Positions 15,739-27,300 of a stretch of 64,000 bases of DNA are shown one piece after another (the stretch's first letter is position 1; each line of letters opens with the position of its first letter). Origin of the DNA: Panaeolus papilionaceus. Its lineage: Eukaryota; Basidiomycota; Agaricomycetes; Agaricales. Where the stretch lies: assembly GCA_015501605.1 (NCBI GenBank), contig JADNRZ010000007.1, positions 372,001-436,000 of the forward strand, written 5' to 3'. The position numbers and the translations under genes were made by a program. Below the pieces are notes generated by a model. The model saw only the letters and a list, made by a program, of their open reading frames with translations. It made no database searches and was not told the DNA's origin.

Positions 15739-17331
15739 TTACGCTTCACCCTCAACCTTCTTTGCCTTCTTCTTGCTCTTCTTGCTCTCGCGCAGATTTC
15801 TGGCCAGTAGAGTCTTGATCTCCTCATCCTCGAGCTCCTTAGAGGTCTTGACAAGCTCAGGCTTGTACCAAAGAGGGGGGTGGGTGATCAAGGCAGGACC
15901 ACCTGGAAGCAAACCGATCGTGAAGTGGAATCCAGCCACAAAAGTGTTGGCGGGGGTGTAACTGCAATAAGAAACGGATATCAGCATTGTACACCAATAT
16001 CCATAATGTCGATTAAAAAATATACTTACATAACTTCGTAAGGCTTCACCAGACTGTGTTGGACGGCCTCCTGCAAGCCCATGCGCGCGCGCTTCTCATC
16101 TTCGAGAGTACGAATATTGAAGGGGAAAGATCCAGCTTTCTTTTGAACCTCAGAGAAAACAGCACGGGAGTTCTTCATTTTGAGCTGATAGGTTACGGTG
16201 GAATCTCTCTGGAAGATCGTTGTCCTAGACTCCTCAATTCGAGCCTAAAATCATTGAAGCACGTCAATTTCAAGTGGGATTTTGGGCGTCTAACCACGAT
16301 CTCACCTTGCCATCCTCACCAGATGAGACTAGAATATCGATACCATACACCTCTCCCTCGGCGAAGGTAGCGGACTCGAAGTCACGCTTCTGCGACTCGC
16401 TTGGGTTCAGAATAATGCGCTTCTTTCCATCGATCACATTCTGAGTTTGCTGGCAAGAAAGCATTCCTAAAATAACTTATAAAGAACTTGATCTATTGTT
16501 CTGGATCGATAAAAGAACGCACCCTCAACGGGTTTGGTATCCCAAGCAGCGGACGTGCGCTGCACGATATCAGTAACGGCCCAATTTTTGTTACCAACCT
16601 TGATGGTCCTCATAGCGGCCTCGGCGGCGGTATAGGCAGCCTTGATGACATCGGCGCGTCGTCCGGTGACGGGATTGCTGCTATCGGCTCCAACCACGAT
16701 CGTTTCCGCGCTGATTGCGGCGAATCCATCGATATGTGCTCCAAGCTGGATTTTCACGACATCTTCCTTTGCTAATGTCTGTGATGAGAGTGGATCCGAT
16801 CTTTATGTGAAGAGTGAAGGGAAGCGGGCAGTCAGCGCAATTATCGCACTTCGATGTCTGACATCACCCGTAGCAACTTTCAACTCACTCGAGAGGGGAA
16901 AAATGTGCGACAGCATTGTTGACGGAGATGGAAGTAGGGAAAGCAATACCTAATGGTCAAAAAGAGATCCGCGTTGTTAATTTTCGTAACTGGCAAGTAT
17001 TTTTTGCGCCAACTGACCTTTGAGAACTTTGACGCCCTTGACGGCCTTGTTGTAAACGGCTGCGGTGCTGGCTTCGATCAACTTGTCACCCTCTACGCAA
17101 AGATCGAGGATTTTAGCTCCTTCAACGACAAGCTCGATGAGCTTCTTGGTAACGTCGCGGACAATGTCTGCAGCGACCTAGAGCACGATTAAGAAAAAAA
17201 CAGATGTGACTGCTTGCATGGTATATTCTGCTAACCTTGTATTTTGTAAGATCAGTCTCAAGGGCGGCGCCAGGGGTGATCTCCTTGGTCTCTTTGGCCT
17301 CGACGGCGACTGGCTTTTCGGTATCAGACAT
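15739..17331 (-). CDS. EBP1/PA2G4-like M24-family protein (non-peptidase)
   Basis: This about 390-residue protein has the methionine-aminopeptidase fold but belongs to the EBP1/PA2G4 (p42) branch, which binds ribosomes and RNA and affects growth and ribosome biogenesis rather than cutting peptides. The ATG at 17331 gives MSDTEKPVAVEAKETKE. The frame then reads CVEGDKLIEAST, GIAFPTSISVNNAVAHFSPL and VVKIQLGAHIDGFAAISAE. The position where active MetAPs have a metal-binding Asp-Phe-Gly reads IQLGAHIDG, consistent with loss of the metal site known for this family. The C-terminus is Lys-rich (ESKKSKKKAKKVEGEA), as in EBP1, where such a tail binds nucleic acid. About six introns interrupt it, and the splices are clear because the family sequence continues across them. 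Confidence 0.9.
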
Positions 17332-18028
17332 GAGAAACAATATCGGGATGAATGTAAGGTGTTAGGAGAAGTATAAGATGGTTCAACCGGAAAAAGTTGA
17401 AACTCTGTTGTGGGATCTTGGGCATCTCATCGCTTTCCTTATCGGGAATCGTTCTGTGAGCTGCCCGTGTCAAGCCAATACGTCTGACACCAACAAGTTG
17501 TTGGAGCAAGCTCGTTTACTTAACAGAGTTGAAACTCAGTTGAAATATCTATTTAAAATAAATGCTGCGGATATTACACGCAATAAGACTGATACAATGA
17601 CAATATGAATCCTGATGTAAGATTACGGCGTACATTTACAATAATTGTGAAAACAATGCGACAAAAATACTGCAAAGATAACAAAAAAAAAGAGTATGAG
17701 CGACGTCGTTACGTCGAGACTTGGGCCCATCATCAGCCGGTTACTTTGTACGCCGTAAAGGCACGCAAAGATCGACACACATCGTTCGGATTGTACGCAG
17801 TCACCACATGTCCACTAACGAGATCACCCTCATTTCCCTCCGACTTGCAGTCAAGCCTTTGCCGCCACTTGCAATGGGTCGGAGCTTCGTCTTCAGAAAC
17901 AGCCTGCACCCAATCGACATGTGTACGCAGATGATTTCTAATGGCAATCCTATCGGCCATATCACTAGTAGAAAATGTTGATATCAGACCTAGGTCCACC
18001 TCAGCCGTCAAAATTTTTGATTAACGCA
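17332..18028. other. Intergenic, promoter side of the EBP1-like gene
   Basis: This stretch separates two minus-strand genes and should contain the promoter of the EBP1-like gene and the 3' flank of the methyltransferase. A 92-codon minus-strand frame at 17,733-18,011 exists but has no recognisable motif and is not called. Confidence 0.5.
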
Positions 18029-19688
18029 CTATTCCCAATTCCTCCAGTCTACCTCAAATGAAGCCCGAATAAGGTATGACGGAGGGAGATTCCAGTAGTC
18101 TTCTTCGCTCGGAGCGGTCCTAGAGAGAAGATAGAGAGCATCCTTGAAGTATAGTTGATTGTATTCGTCGAAAATCGCATCTTTGCAACCTTTGATGGTG
18201 TTAACTGTTTTCGCGAGGTGGACCGTGTCCCATTGCGGAGTTTTTAGGATCGACCGTTGCGGCAGCACTGTAGGGGTCTTGACAGGGAAGCTTTCGCAGC
18301 GCATTGCGTGGATAGAAATAGGAGGGGAAAAATCAAGGAGACCATCAAATATACTTCGATCTTTTTCACGGAGAGCTCCCATCGAGCGATATGTTTTCAG
18401 TAAGGACGGAGGCAGGACACCTGAATTAGGTGGCATTGGAACTGGGAGGGGTCTATGGGCTTTGGCATCGAAAGAGGCTGAGGTCAAGTAAAACGGGAGA
18501 ACCGAAAGAAGCTTCGGGGATAAAAAGCGCTTTGCCAACATTGCCTCCCATGCGGTTTTCAGACGTGTGTGATCCTGAGGGTGCTCCGTCTCTGATGCAA
18601 TCTCTGTTTCTGGTGCAGATCGACTTTCAGCAGACGCAAGTGCAGAAGGGTCCCTGGAGGACGAAAATGAAGGTAAGAAGGTCGAGATTCTGGGCTTTGG
18701 TCGGCCCGATTCTTGGATCGAACCGAGAGAAGAGTTTTGCGATAAAGGCAACGGCAAGTGCTGAGGCTTGTCGGAAAAAGTTGTCGATTTGCTTTTGTGC
18801 AATTCTGCAGGTTGCATCGAGACCGACACAGATCGCTGCAGCTCTGCTGACGCACAAGGAAATACCAGATCCTCTTCGATTATCTGCTTGGAACATCAAA
18901 CTGTGTGCCACAAACATGAGATGGTGCTATTTACCTCTAGTACTCCTCCAGGAGTCAGTACACGATGAGCTTCCTGAGAATGGCAATTAGTCTTGCTCAT
19001 CAAGCTGTTAGAAATCAAAAAAGGCTATACCCCTAGTGTATGTTGCCATTCGTCCTCTGGAATAGCCAGGCCGAGCTCACTTATCCGAACAAAATCAAAG
19101 GATTCGGAAGGAAAGGGCAGACCATCCAGACTAAGGGAATAATTATCTTTCTCTGAGTGATTGTTATATTCCAGAAGAAGACGCACAAGTTTCCGTGAAT
19201 CCATTGGATTCTTTCAGAGAGGCTTCGTAGATATTCTATCCTTTCCAACTTTGGCTGGATCCGGGAGATATCAAAACCCACAAAGAAGGAAGTCTAAGCA
19301 GGGTGATGTATATGAAGGCGACCGCACACAATGAGGGAACAAGGTACTCACTTGCCACTGTTTAGCAGCTTCTATGACCCAATAGCCACTGCCACAGCCA
19401 ATATCCAAGGCTTTACGCGGAGGGGTGGCGAATGAATGATAGGTGAGATTTTTACAGTGGCTCTTCAAAAGCATATGGTCCCAGATGTCACTATGAATGG
19501 AAAATACTGAGGTTCGCCACAGAATATTCAAACATTTTTTTATGGCCAGACACCTACAAATCAGCCATTTGGGAGGAATAGGCGATAGGGTAAGGAACCT
19601 CTCCATATTTTCGCCGACGCTTCCGTTTATTGAGTAAAGCCTGCTCGACGTCCTTAACTAAAGGACCTTGAGCCTTGTCCGGGGGCAT
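18029..19688 (-). CDS. SAM-dependent methyltransferase with long C-terminal extension
   Basis: The product is a class I methyltransferase. From the ATG at 19688 (MPPDKAQGPLVKDVEQ; an in-frame TTG-led frame extends further but has no ATG) it has a basic KRKRRRKYGEVPYP stretch. SAM-binding motif I follows as ALDIGCGSGYWVIEAA, then VGFDISRIQP, WIHGNF, LPFPSESFDFVRI and EAHRVLTPGGVLE. The exon end after WIHGN and the next exon starting LDGLPFP are joined by a 56-base intron, which removes an apparent frameshift. The pattern is that of fungal methyltransferases of the LaeA/UMTA-like kind, but the acceptor substrate is unknown. After IIEEDLVFP the protein runs on for about 270 residues, first Ser/Pro-rich and then with hydrophobic pieces, ending FEVDWRNWE. 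At least five introns are present. Confidence 0.82.
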
Positions 19689-19981
19689 AATCTGAGAGAT
19701 GGAGTGAGGAGAAAAGGAGGAAAAGGAGTGATCCCCTGTTGGACCATTGTCGTGTTTAAACAGAAGCAAACTGGTCCTGAGATATGGTAGAATACATCAA
19801 GATCTTCATTGACAAATCATACTTAAAACCCACAAAAGAACGTAATTTTGAAGAAGAGCAAGTCGACATGCAGGGCCAATTTTACCCATTCAGTAATTAT
19901 GCCGACCACGTGCTAAACCAAGCCCGAGTGTCACACACATCAGAATCGCTTTCGCTCAACTCGCCGACGTCGTCCGCCATC

Positions 19982-20563
19982 ATGAATTCGAACACCATTA
20001 TTCGTCGTGCCCTTGCCGCACGTTCTATATCTACTCGCACTTTGAGACCTTCAGCAAATGCTGTTCGTCATTATTCGACACAGGAACCAGACCCTCAGTT
20101 GAATGGTTACCCTCAACTTCCTTGGAAGTCTCGTCAAAACTTACCACCTCTGGGATGGCAGGATTCTTTAACAAGGAGAAACTTTGGTGACCCGGTACAT
20201 AAAATATTGTTCCTGAAATATGCTACATTGGTGCTAAACAACGAATTTGCAGCTCCATGAGCAAGAAGAAGTTTTGTCTATGTGGGGTCCTGACGTTGCA
20301 CCCATTGACCCATCTATCGCCCTCCGTCAATTCGCTGTTGCTGCTCTTGGCTTTGTTGCATTCGGTTTCTTTGTGAAGGAAATTGTGACCCAACCACCTC
20401 CTGCTGTCCGTCGTGAATATCCCTATGATGGTCTCGTTCGAGAACTTGGCGGCCTTGAGGAAAACAAGGTAAGTTAGGAGTTCATTTTCTTCCTACCTAA
20501 CAAAAAGTTAATTGTTTAATTCCCTTCCAGGCGCGACCTGAGTCTGCAGAGTCGGATGATTAG
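19982..20563 (+). CDS. NDUFB8: NADH:ubiquinone oxidoreductase subunit NDUFB8 (complex I, ASHI)
   Basis: This 153-residue accessory subunit of mitochondrial complex I is coded by three exons (19982-20194, 20253-20468, 20531-20563). The N-terminus (MNSNTIIRRALAARSISTRT) is rich in Arg and Ser without acids, as expected of a mitochondrial targeting peptide. The mature part shows YPQLPWKSRQNLPPLGWQD, RRNFGDPLHEQEEVL and a single membrane helix around AVAALGFVAFGFFVKEIV, followed by PPAVRREYPYDGLVRELGG. The phrase with RRNFG-(D/E)-PLHE and the final ELGG are hallmarks of NDUFB8. Length is close to that of fungal members. The last exon codes only ten residues (ARPESAESDD). An in-frame stretch upstream of the ATG has no better start. 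Confidence 0.92.
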
Positions 20564-22435
20564 ACATCAACTTGATTTGTATCCCAAAACCAAATAGAGC
20601 TGAAACTTCAGAACCATCATATTTGCATTTCACCATGTCCTGGTCAGGGCCTTTTGAAATTACCCGGCTTGCGGTGGAAGGAAGGTGTTATTTAATATAT
20701 CACCGCATCTGTCGTGTCTCTGCTCTGTGAAGTTTTGTGACCGCATTTGTTGTTTATCAGGGTGATGGACATTGCAACCGCCAGCAAGTTCTCGGGATGC
20801 TTCGGTAGTTACTTATGCTTAAACTCGTGCGATTCATCAATCTGGTCCTATATCTCAACATCTCCGTCGTCCCTTTCTCCGTTGAGCAGTTTTTTCCCCT
20901 GCATGTGTCGGATCACACGACGAGCATGTTTAGTCCTTTCTGAAATTTTGCTGATGCTGAGTTCTTAGCTTGTAAAACCACCCGGAGGACCTACAAGGAC
21001 CCGCCCTTCACGTTGTGAGTCCATGCTGAAAAGGTCAGTAAAATAAAGAGCCAGAACTCCAGGATTACTAAGATGCTGTCATGTAGTACTCCCCAAGAGG
21101 TAAATGGGACCCACAGAACAAGCTTGGGAGAAACGCATCCTGTCTACCAAAAATCCATCCAGGGCCACTATTTAGTGAGCAGGGATTCATTCCAGTTTTG
21201 CCTCATGGGCCTGGTTCAATGCTCCGAAGAAAACGCCGTTACGTTTCTTCATCTTTTCATGGTGGAATGAAAAAGATCATGACGCTACACTGACGGCATT
21301 TGCAAATTTACATCAGTTATATTACACCAAGCTCACTGTGCACGGACTGTGCGTATCTGGAAGCGAGAGTGAAGTCTTTAGCATGCATGGGTTTTGGTCG
21401 TTGCTCATGTCACAATCGCGCAGGAAAACAATCGCCATTCAAGACAGTACGAATGTTGAGAGTTGTTGAGTGGAATTACTACCGCTCTTGGACGCTTTTA
21501 GCTCGAATATGTAAATCAAAGGAGAAATGTATGATGGGGGACAACGCTGCTGAAATCTTACAAATGCTCTTCATATCTGGGGACACCCCATAACTGTAGC
21601 CACTCCGTAATTATTGCCTACGGTGGTGTGCGTAGAGTTCTCGAGTTCTTCATAACATTGCAGGTATTATCTCATCTCCCACAGATATAGACGGCCATTC
21701 ATACGTTAATCATGATCATAAAGTGGACAGGAATGAGAACGAGAGGGCGTGGGATGCCAATGGCACACTGCTCAAGTAAGTACGTTGCCCTGCTTTGATC
21801 GGGCACTTTTGCTCATACTTCCACCTCTCGCAATATTCAAACTACTATCTGGGGCCTTGTGGAGCATCGCTACATTAGCATGTCTACCAAATTATAGCGA
21901 GGCTGCTAGCATCTACGGCGTTCTGCGCTGGAACAAAGAATATTCTTCAATGTGGGTAGTTATCTGCGACTTTGGCAACCTGAAACTCCGCGTCAGCCTT
22001 GAATGTCTCCTCACAAATGCCTACTTTAGGAGGTTTTCTGTCCTGTTCTCCTTTCATCTTAAGGTTTTTATCTGGGTAAATACTCTTGACGATGCATCGC
22101 TACAAATTCAGACGAGTGAGGCTTTGCACTTCTCGTCCGATAAGCAAGCTTTCTGTCTGAATCCATTGAGCATTCCACGGCTATCTTCAGGACTGTATAC
22201 AACACATTACTCATGTCCGCCTCCCGACGCATAGCACATCCGTGCATAGAAGTCTTGGCGACTGACCGCCGCTTGTTCACAAATTCATACCTGCTGATCC
22301 GCTCCAAAATACGACCTTATTCCAGCATTGGATGCTTTAAATGCTGCACCATTGTTTCTCTTCGTTTTCCTTATTTCTTGACCTCTACAACAGCACCTCC
22401 CTGTATTTGGGTTTCTTTCCGCTCATTCGTCTATA
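20564..22435. other. Intergenic region
   Basis: Nothing recognisable was found in this 1.9-kb stretch on either strand. It contains the 3' flank of NDUFB8 and the promoter of the secreted-protein gene. Several frames of 60-160 codons lack any motif or believable splice pattern. Pyrimidine-rich sequence just before 22,436 fits a promoter/leader. Confidence 0.5.
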
Positions 22436-23590
22436 ATGCGCGTTTCAATCCTTTTCTCCCTCTTCATGGCCTTTGCTGCTGTCGGCGTCAATGCTAAGCC
22501 CACCCGCACGACTGCGGCTATGAAGCGCTTTGGTTTCAAAGGTGATGCCGCCGAGGAAAATTTGACCACTGCTCAGCGCTACGCTCGTGAGCTTACCAGA
22601 AGGACCCCTACCCGTCGCTGTATGCATTTTACTATTATCATCGACCTGGAAGCAAGGCAACTGACAGGTTTACTTAAGCCACTGCAAAGAAGCGTCAAGA
22701 GTCTCCTGTACCCGACATTTCAACACCTCAAACTATCTATCTCGGCCTCACTAATCAAGACACTGGATCCTTTGTCGGATTCGTTGACCTTGGCTCAGAT
22801 GGTTTGACTGTAAACTCCGAAGGCTCTGGTACCACCTTCATCCACTTGGTCAACCCCAGCTGGACCATAAACACCCAGCAGCGGGTCAATATTCCAGGCA
22901 TCGTAAGTAATCACTCGGTTAATGTCCTTGAGATATTGGTAATAATCTGGCTGCTCAGACATACCCCGCCCTTGGGTTGGTTCAACGCCCTGGAGACTCT
23001 ACCTACCTTGGCCCTGGTCTTCCAAGGTAACTCAAGCGTCGCATTCACGAAGCACACAGGCATCTGACTATCATTTCAAGCGCTGTTTTTATAGCCGGAG
23101 TTACTTCAAGCAGTACGCATCAAAACAAAATGTTTAAACTAAAGCTAACCCTGTCCTAAAGCCATTCCTGGGTCCTTGCCCGTTTTGCTCCCCAACTCTA
23201 TCACCGGCGTTGCTGATTTGGCCGTTGAAACCGACGTTGTACGTAGACCTGGTCCTTTCTTTGTCCTTGCCATCTCTTAGCGTTATCTCTAGTGGACTGT
23301 CAATTTCAACGATGGTAGTATGAGACCGGTGTGGATTAATCCTGACGGCAGTAAGTGCTCGCGTGTCTTTTGATTCTAGAATGAAACTGATAAAGCCTTC
23401 CAGCCGCTGCTACTCTTACTATCATTAGCAATGGCAATGACATTGTTGCCACAGGTGATTTCACTGCCTTCAACATCGTCAACGGAGGAAACTGGTTTAC
23501 CATTGTAAGTCACCCCTCACAGTTCCTGCTCAGATTACTGACCAATTTTTTCTGTTACAGAGCTTGGCTTTCTCTGTTACTTCGATTTAG
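22436..23590 (+). CDS. Secreted protein of an Agaricomycete-type family, function unknown
   Basis: Eight exons (22436-22619, 22679-22902, 22959-23026, 23081-23112, 23162-23238, 23293-23350, 23404-23504, 23561-23590) total exactly 258 codons. The N-terminus MRVSILFSLFMAFAAVGVNA is a clear signal peptide. A charged pro-region follows, with TTAQRYARELTRRTPTRR and a dibasic site AKKRQE that could be a maturation cut. The mature part is rich in small, polar and aromatic residues: PQTIYLGLTNQDTGSFVGFV, ALGLVQRPGDSTYLGPG and ATLTIISNGNDIVATGD. It has few Cys. The pro-region pattern (E/QRxARxLxxxxPxRR) recurs in small secreted proteins of mushrooms, which is family impression rather than a search result. 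No enzyme motif is seen. Exon 4 is only 32 bases and exon 8 only 30, so an automatic model may be wrong. Confidence 0.78.
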
Positions 23591-24335
23591 AGAGACGTCG
23601 AGCGGAAAACGCTGCTTCAGCGTTGTTTGCCGTCGGTGGAATGCTTATTTTATTTTATATTATTTTACCTTTTCTTTGCCCTTTGCCCAGGATATATATG
23701 ATACGGACCTAGCCCCTTTTACTCAGAGTGATTCCGTAGATTTACGTCTTTACGAATATTGTCTTTTTTTAAATGTTGATATTGCCTTGAACAAATAGAC
23801 CGTACTTATGCTTGAATGATCATGTTTGTCGAGATAGTTGTGCACATGCATGTAGTGTGTTATCCAGGACAATATAGCAGTAAAATATGGGACACTCTCA
23901 TACCCAATACAAGCCATTGCAATGAAGAAAGGCAGGAAGTCGGTTGATCGTTGCCTGTCTCAGGCCATGAATTGCTACCTCGAAAAGGTAATAACTACCT
24001 GATATGGAGCACAAGATTCTTCGGCCTAGCAGTCACACAACAATGCGAAATTGTCCATGTTTTATGAGTGAGATACTTGGCAGATCATGAAATAAGGCTA
24101 AGGCGAGAGTAGTCCCAGAAAAAACTAAAGGTATGATGCATGAATAGATCGAAGAGAAATTTGGAGAAAGGACTGCAAATGTAAAGTAACGAAGAAAGAG
24201 ATCTAGCAGCACTCTTGACAGCAACGTGTCGCAAGAAAGCAAAGCGATAACAAGAGTGAAGATGATACAGAAGGACCGTAATTGCGTAACATGAAAAGGA
24301 TCGAGCTTATGCTGAAGTGATTGACGAAGCGCCTT
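23591..24335. other. Intergenic between convergent genes
   Basis: No gene is seen. The stretch holds the 3' flank of the secreted-protein gene (TA-rich around 23,645-23,680) and that of the Caf120-like gene on the other strand. Confidence 0.55.
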
Positions 24336-27300
24336 CTATTTTGGGCTTGTAGGTCGAGAAAGACGTTGAGCATTATCAGGGCGCGCTAATGGTGAGCCAC
24401 GGCTGGCCGGAGAGCTGGTGCGGGAAGAGAATTGACCTTGAGGAGGAACGAGACCCGGATCGTTCCCTTGAGTAGCTGGGTTGTTGTTCATCACCCCAGG
24501 CGAAGCTCTAGCATCGAAGTTGGACATGCCAGTCATTTGCATGCCAAGTTGTGATTGGGGTCCCATATTAGGCATACCACCCATATTCATAGGTATGCCC
24601 ATGCCCATGCCCCCCATGCCCATTCCCATCATTGGCATGCCCATCATCGACATGCGAGGATCAAAGCCTGGCATGCCCATATTGCTCATCCCACCACCCA
24701 TACCCATCCCGTTGTTCGCACCACCGCCATTACCACCATTAAGCTGAGAACCACCGCCATTACCTCCCTCGCCTCCAACCTGTGAGCCAGCAACCGAAAA
24801 CGCTATCATTGCTTGCTGATAAGCCGCCGCTGCTGCTTGCTGGGCGGCAAACATCTGTTGAGGATTCATACCCATCATGCCAGGATAGCCCATACCGCCA
24901 GTCATCATAGGATTCATTGGTGCCATACCACCACCCGTCATCATAGGGTTCATACCCATCATTGGATTCATGCTCATCATCATCGGGTTAGCCATCATCG
25001 GGTTGAATCCGAACTGTCCTCCGTACATCGACCCAGTTTGCTGCATTTGCTCAAACTGCTGACGATGTTGCTCATCAAACCGTCGCTGACGTTCCTCCGC
25101 CATTCGCTTCTCGCGTTCGCGCTCTGTAAGAGCAGCACCAACACCCCCTTCGCGTTTCCTCTCTCGTTCATGGGAGAATATAGCACCCAGAAGTCCTGTC
25201 TGGGGTGGGGGAGGTTTATTCGGTACGTTGATAAGAGTCCCTCCACTCTCTCTTGCAAGTTCCTCCTGTTTCTTCGCGGACCGATCTTCCTTATCTTGCA
25301 AGCCGGCAGAAAGCAGTCCATGAGGCGTAAACGCTTTGGTCATAGTCTCTGAGGGTTCCAATTGCACAAAGGTGTCTTTATATGGTGCGGATTGTTGTTC
25401 AGGAACGGGAATTCGGCCAGGAGTGAGACCAGGATCCAATACTTTGCTCCAAACATTTTGACGAGCGGCACCAGGCTGTCCAACGTCGGCTTGAGTACGG
25501 ATTTGAGTACCATCGTCGTACATAGTACGTCGTTCCTGGTATTGCTCGATTGGGGTCATGGTCCGTCGGGCGAGAGGTTGAGGGTGGTACAGCTCATCGT
25601 CTAGACGCCACAGTCAATGGATGTCGGATGGACAAGTTAACAGTTCACTTACTTTGCATAGGAGGCATAGGCAAAGTCCTTGGAGGACGCAAATGGGAGG
25701 GCGTTGAAGGAGCGTCGTCATGCGATGCAGTCGAAGAGCGTTGTTGCATGACATGCGGGTTGGGTTGCTGGTGACCTAGCTTAGATCCTCCACCGGAAAT
25801 TGCAGGGGACGCGTTATGGGATCCACGACGTAAAGGTTCATTGGGTCCGATTTTGTCTCCGTCTGAATCAGCATCCTCCTCGTCTTCCTCCTCCTCGTCT
25901 TCTTCCTCATCCTCACTCGATTCCCATCCAGCCGCACCAGCAACCCGCGATTTACGCTTACCATTCGCCCGGCCCGGCTTATGAACAGCAGCTTGATGAG
26001 CAGCTTGTTGTTGTTGTGCCTTCAACTTCCGCTCAGCGGCTTTATTCGACGGCGCAAAGGAGCTCTTGTAAGGCAACGAATCGGCACCACTCGACCCTGA
26101 GGGCCCATCCAACTGTGGAGAGGTAGCACCTGTGCGGATCTTCAGGGGCTCAACAGGCCGCAAGTTGGGTGATTGGTGTTGTGTTGCTGGGCTCGTGGAA
26201 GGATCCGAAGAGTACGACCCCGCTGTCCCGAAGCCGCCCGTCGTGGTTGACGTATCAGTTGGAATGTCAGCCATCGACAAGTACGCTCTAAGTTCATCCG
26301 CATCGTCTTCGTTATAGGCCAACTCTGTCGTTGTCGTGTCCTCCTTCTTATGCTGTGACGAAGGCTGTGGTTGACCCTGACCAGATGCTGACTGGTTCTG
26401 CGTGGGCAAAGCCTGGGTGAGGGAATGCATTTGGAAAGGGGCAGTGGGCTGAGGTGCGATAACGGTGGTGGCCATGGTTTGACTCTGTGAAGGGTGCTGC
26501 TGAGCGTTTTCGTCTGTCGATTCTTCGAGCGTTTGGGAAGAGATGCTAGCTGATGCTTTATGCTTGAAAGTCGTTGGAGCACGTGCTCCTGAGGGTTTAC
26601 GTCCCAGCCCTGATCGAGACGGGCTACGTCCTAATGGGGCGGAAGCTGCCGGCCCTGCGGTTGAACCAACTTCCATGCGAGAAGATGATGATTGCTGATA
26701 CTCAAACGCTTGAGCACCGTTGGGCCGGTTGTTGTTAGTAGTAGGGGAGGAAAGACCAGGAAGATTGTGGTGGTTATCAGTAAGATCAACGTTTTGATGT
26801 GGGTTTACGCTGTTGATGTTTGGACCCCCGTAAGGAGGATTTTGTTCTGCCGGTCCAGTATCATCAAACCAACTCCCAGGATCCTGTTTCTTTCTTTGTT
26901 GGCCGACACTGGCATTTCTGCCACGACCATACGATTCCAGGGATGATGTATCGTTATCATCATCCTCGTCTTCATCTGAATCATGGGCCAGTGCTCCTTG
27001 TTCTTGCAGTTGTCTCAAACGAGGCGGTAAATTTTTACCGCTTCCACTGCCACTTGGTGAGGCACCGCCATTAAACCCGAGTTCAGATTGCATGTAAAAT
27101 AATGCACCGGCTTCCTTGAGAAAATCTTCGTTAGGTGACGAGCCCTCCCTTTGCATAGACTGCGCTGGGGGAACAGCTTTCAGCCCAGGAAGCGTTTGCG
27201 GAGGTGGTGAGCGAGCGCCCCAAGTATTGTGAGGAGCCTGGGACTTGGGAAGAATACTAGATGAATCACTCAAAGTTGTGCCAGCACCAAAGGAAGAAAT

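Noticed and set aside
17733..18011. Minus-strand frame of 92 codons between two genes
   Set aside because: No recognisable motif and no splice partners; it occupies promoter space of the EBP1-like gene.
19130..19240. Apparent frameshift inside the methyltransferase gene after WIHGN
   Set aside because: A normal 56-base GT-AG intron joins WIHGNF to LDGLPFPSESFDFV in frame, matching the usual family sequence.
21749..22234. Plus-strand frame of 161 codons
   Set aside because: No ATG-to-stop model with family resemblance; sequence looks random and precedes the secreted-protein promoter.
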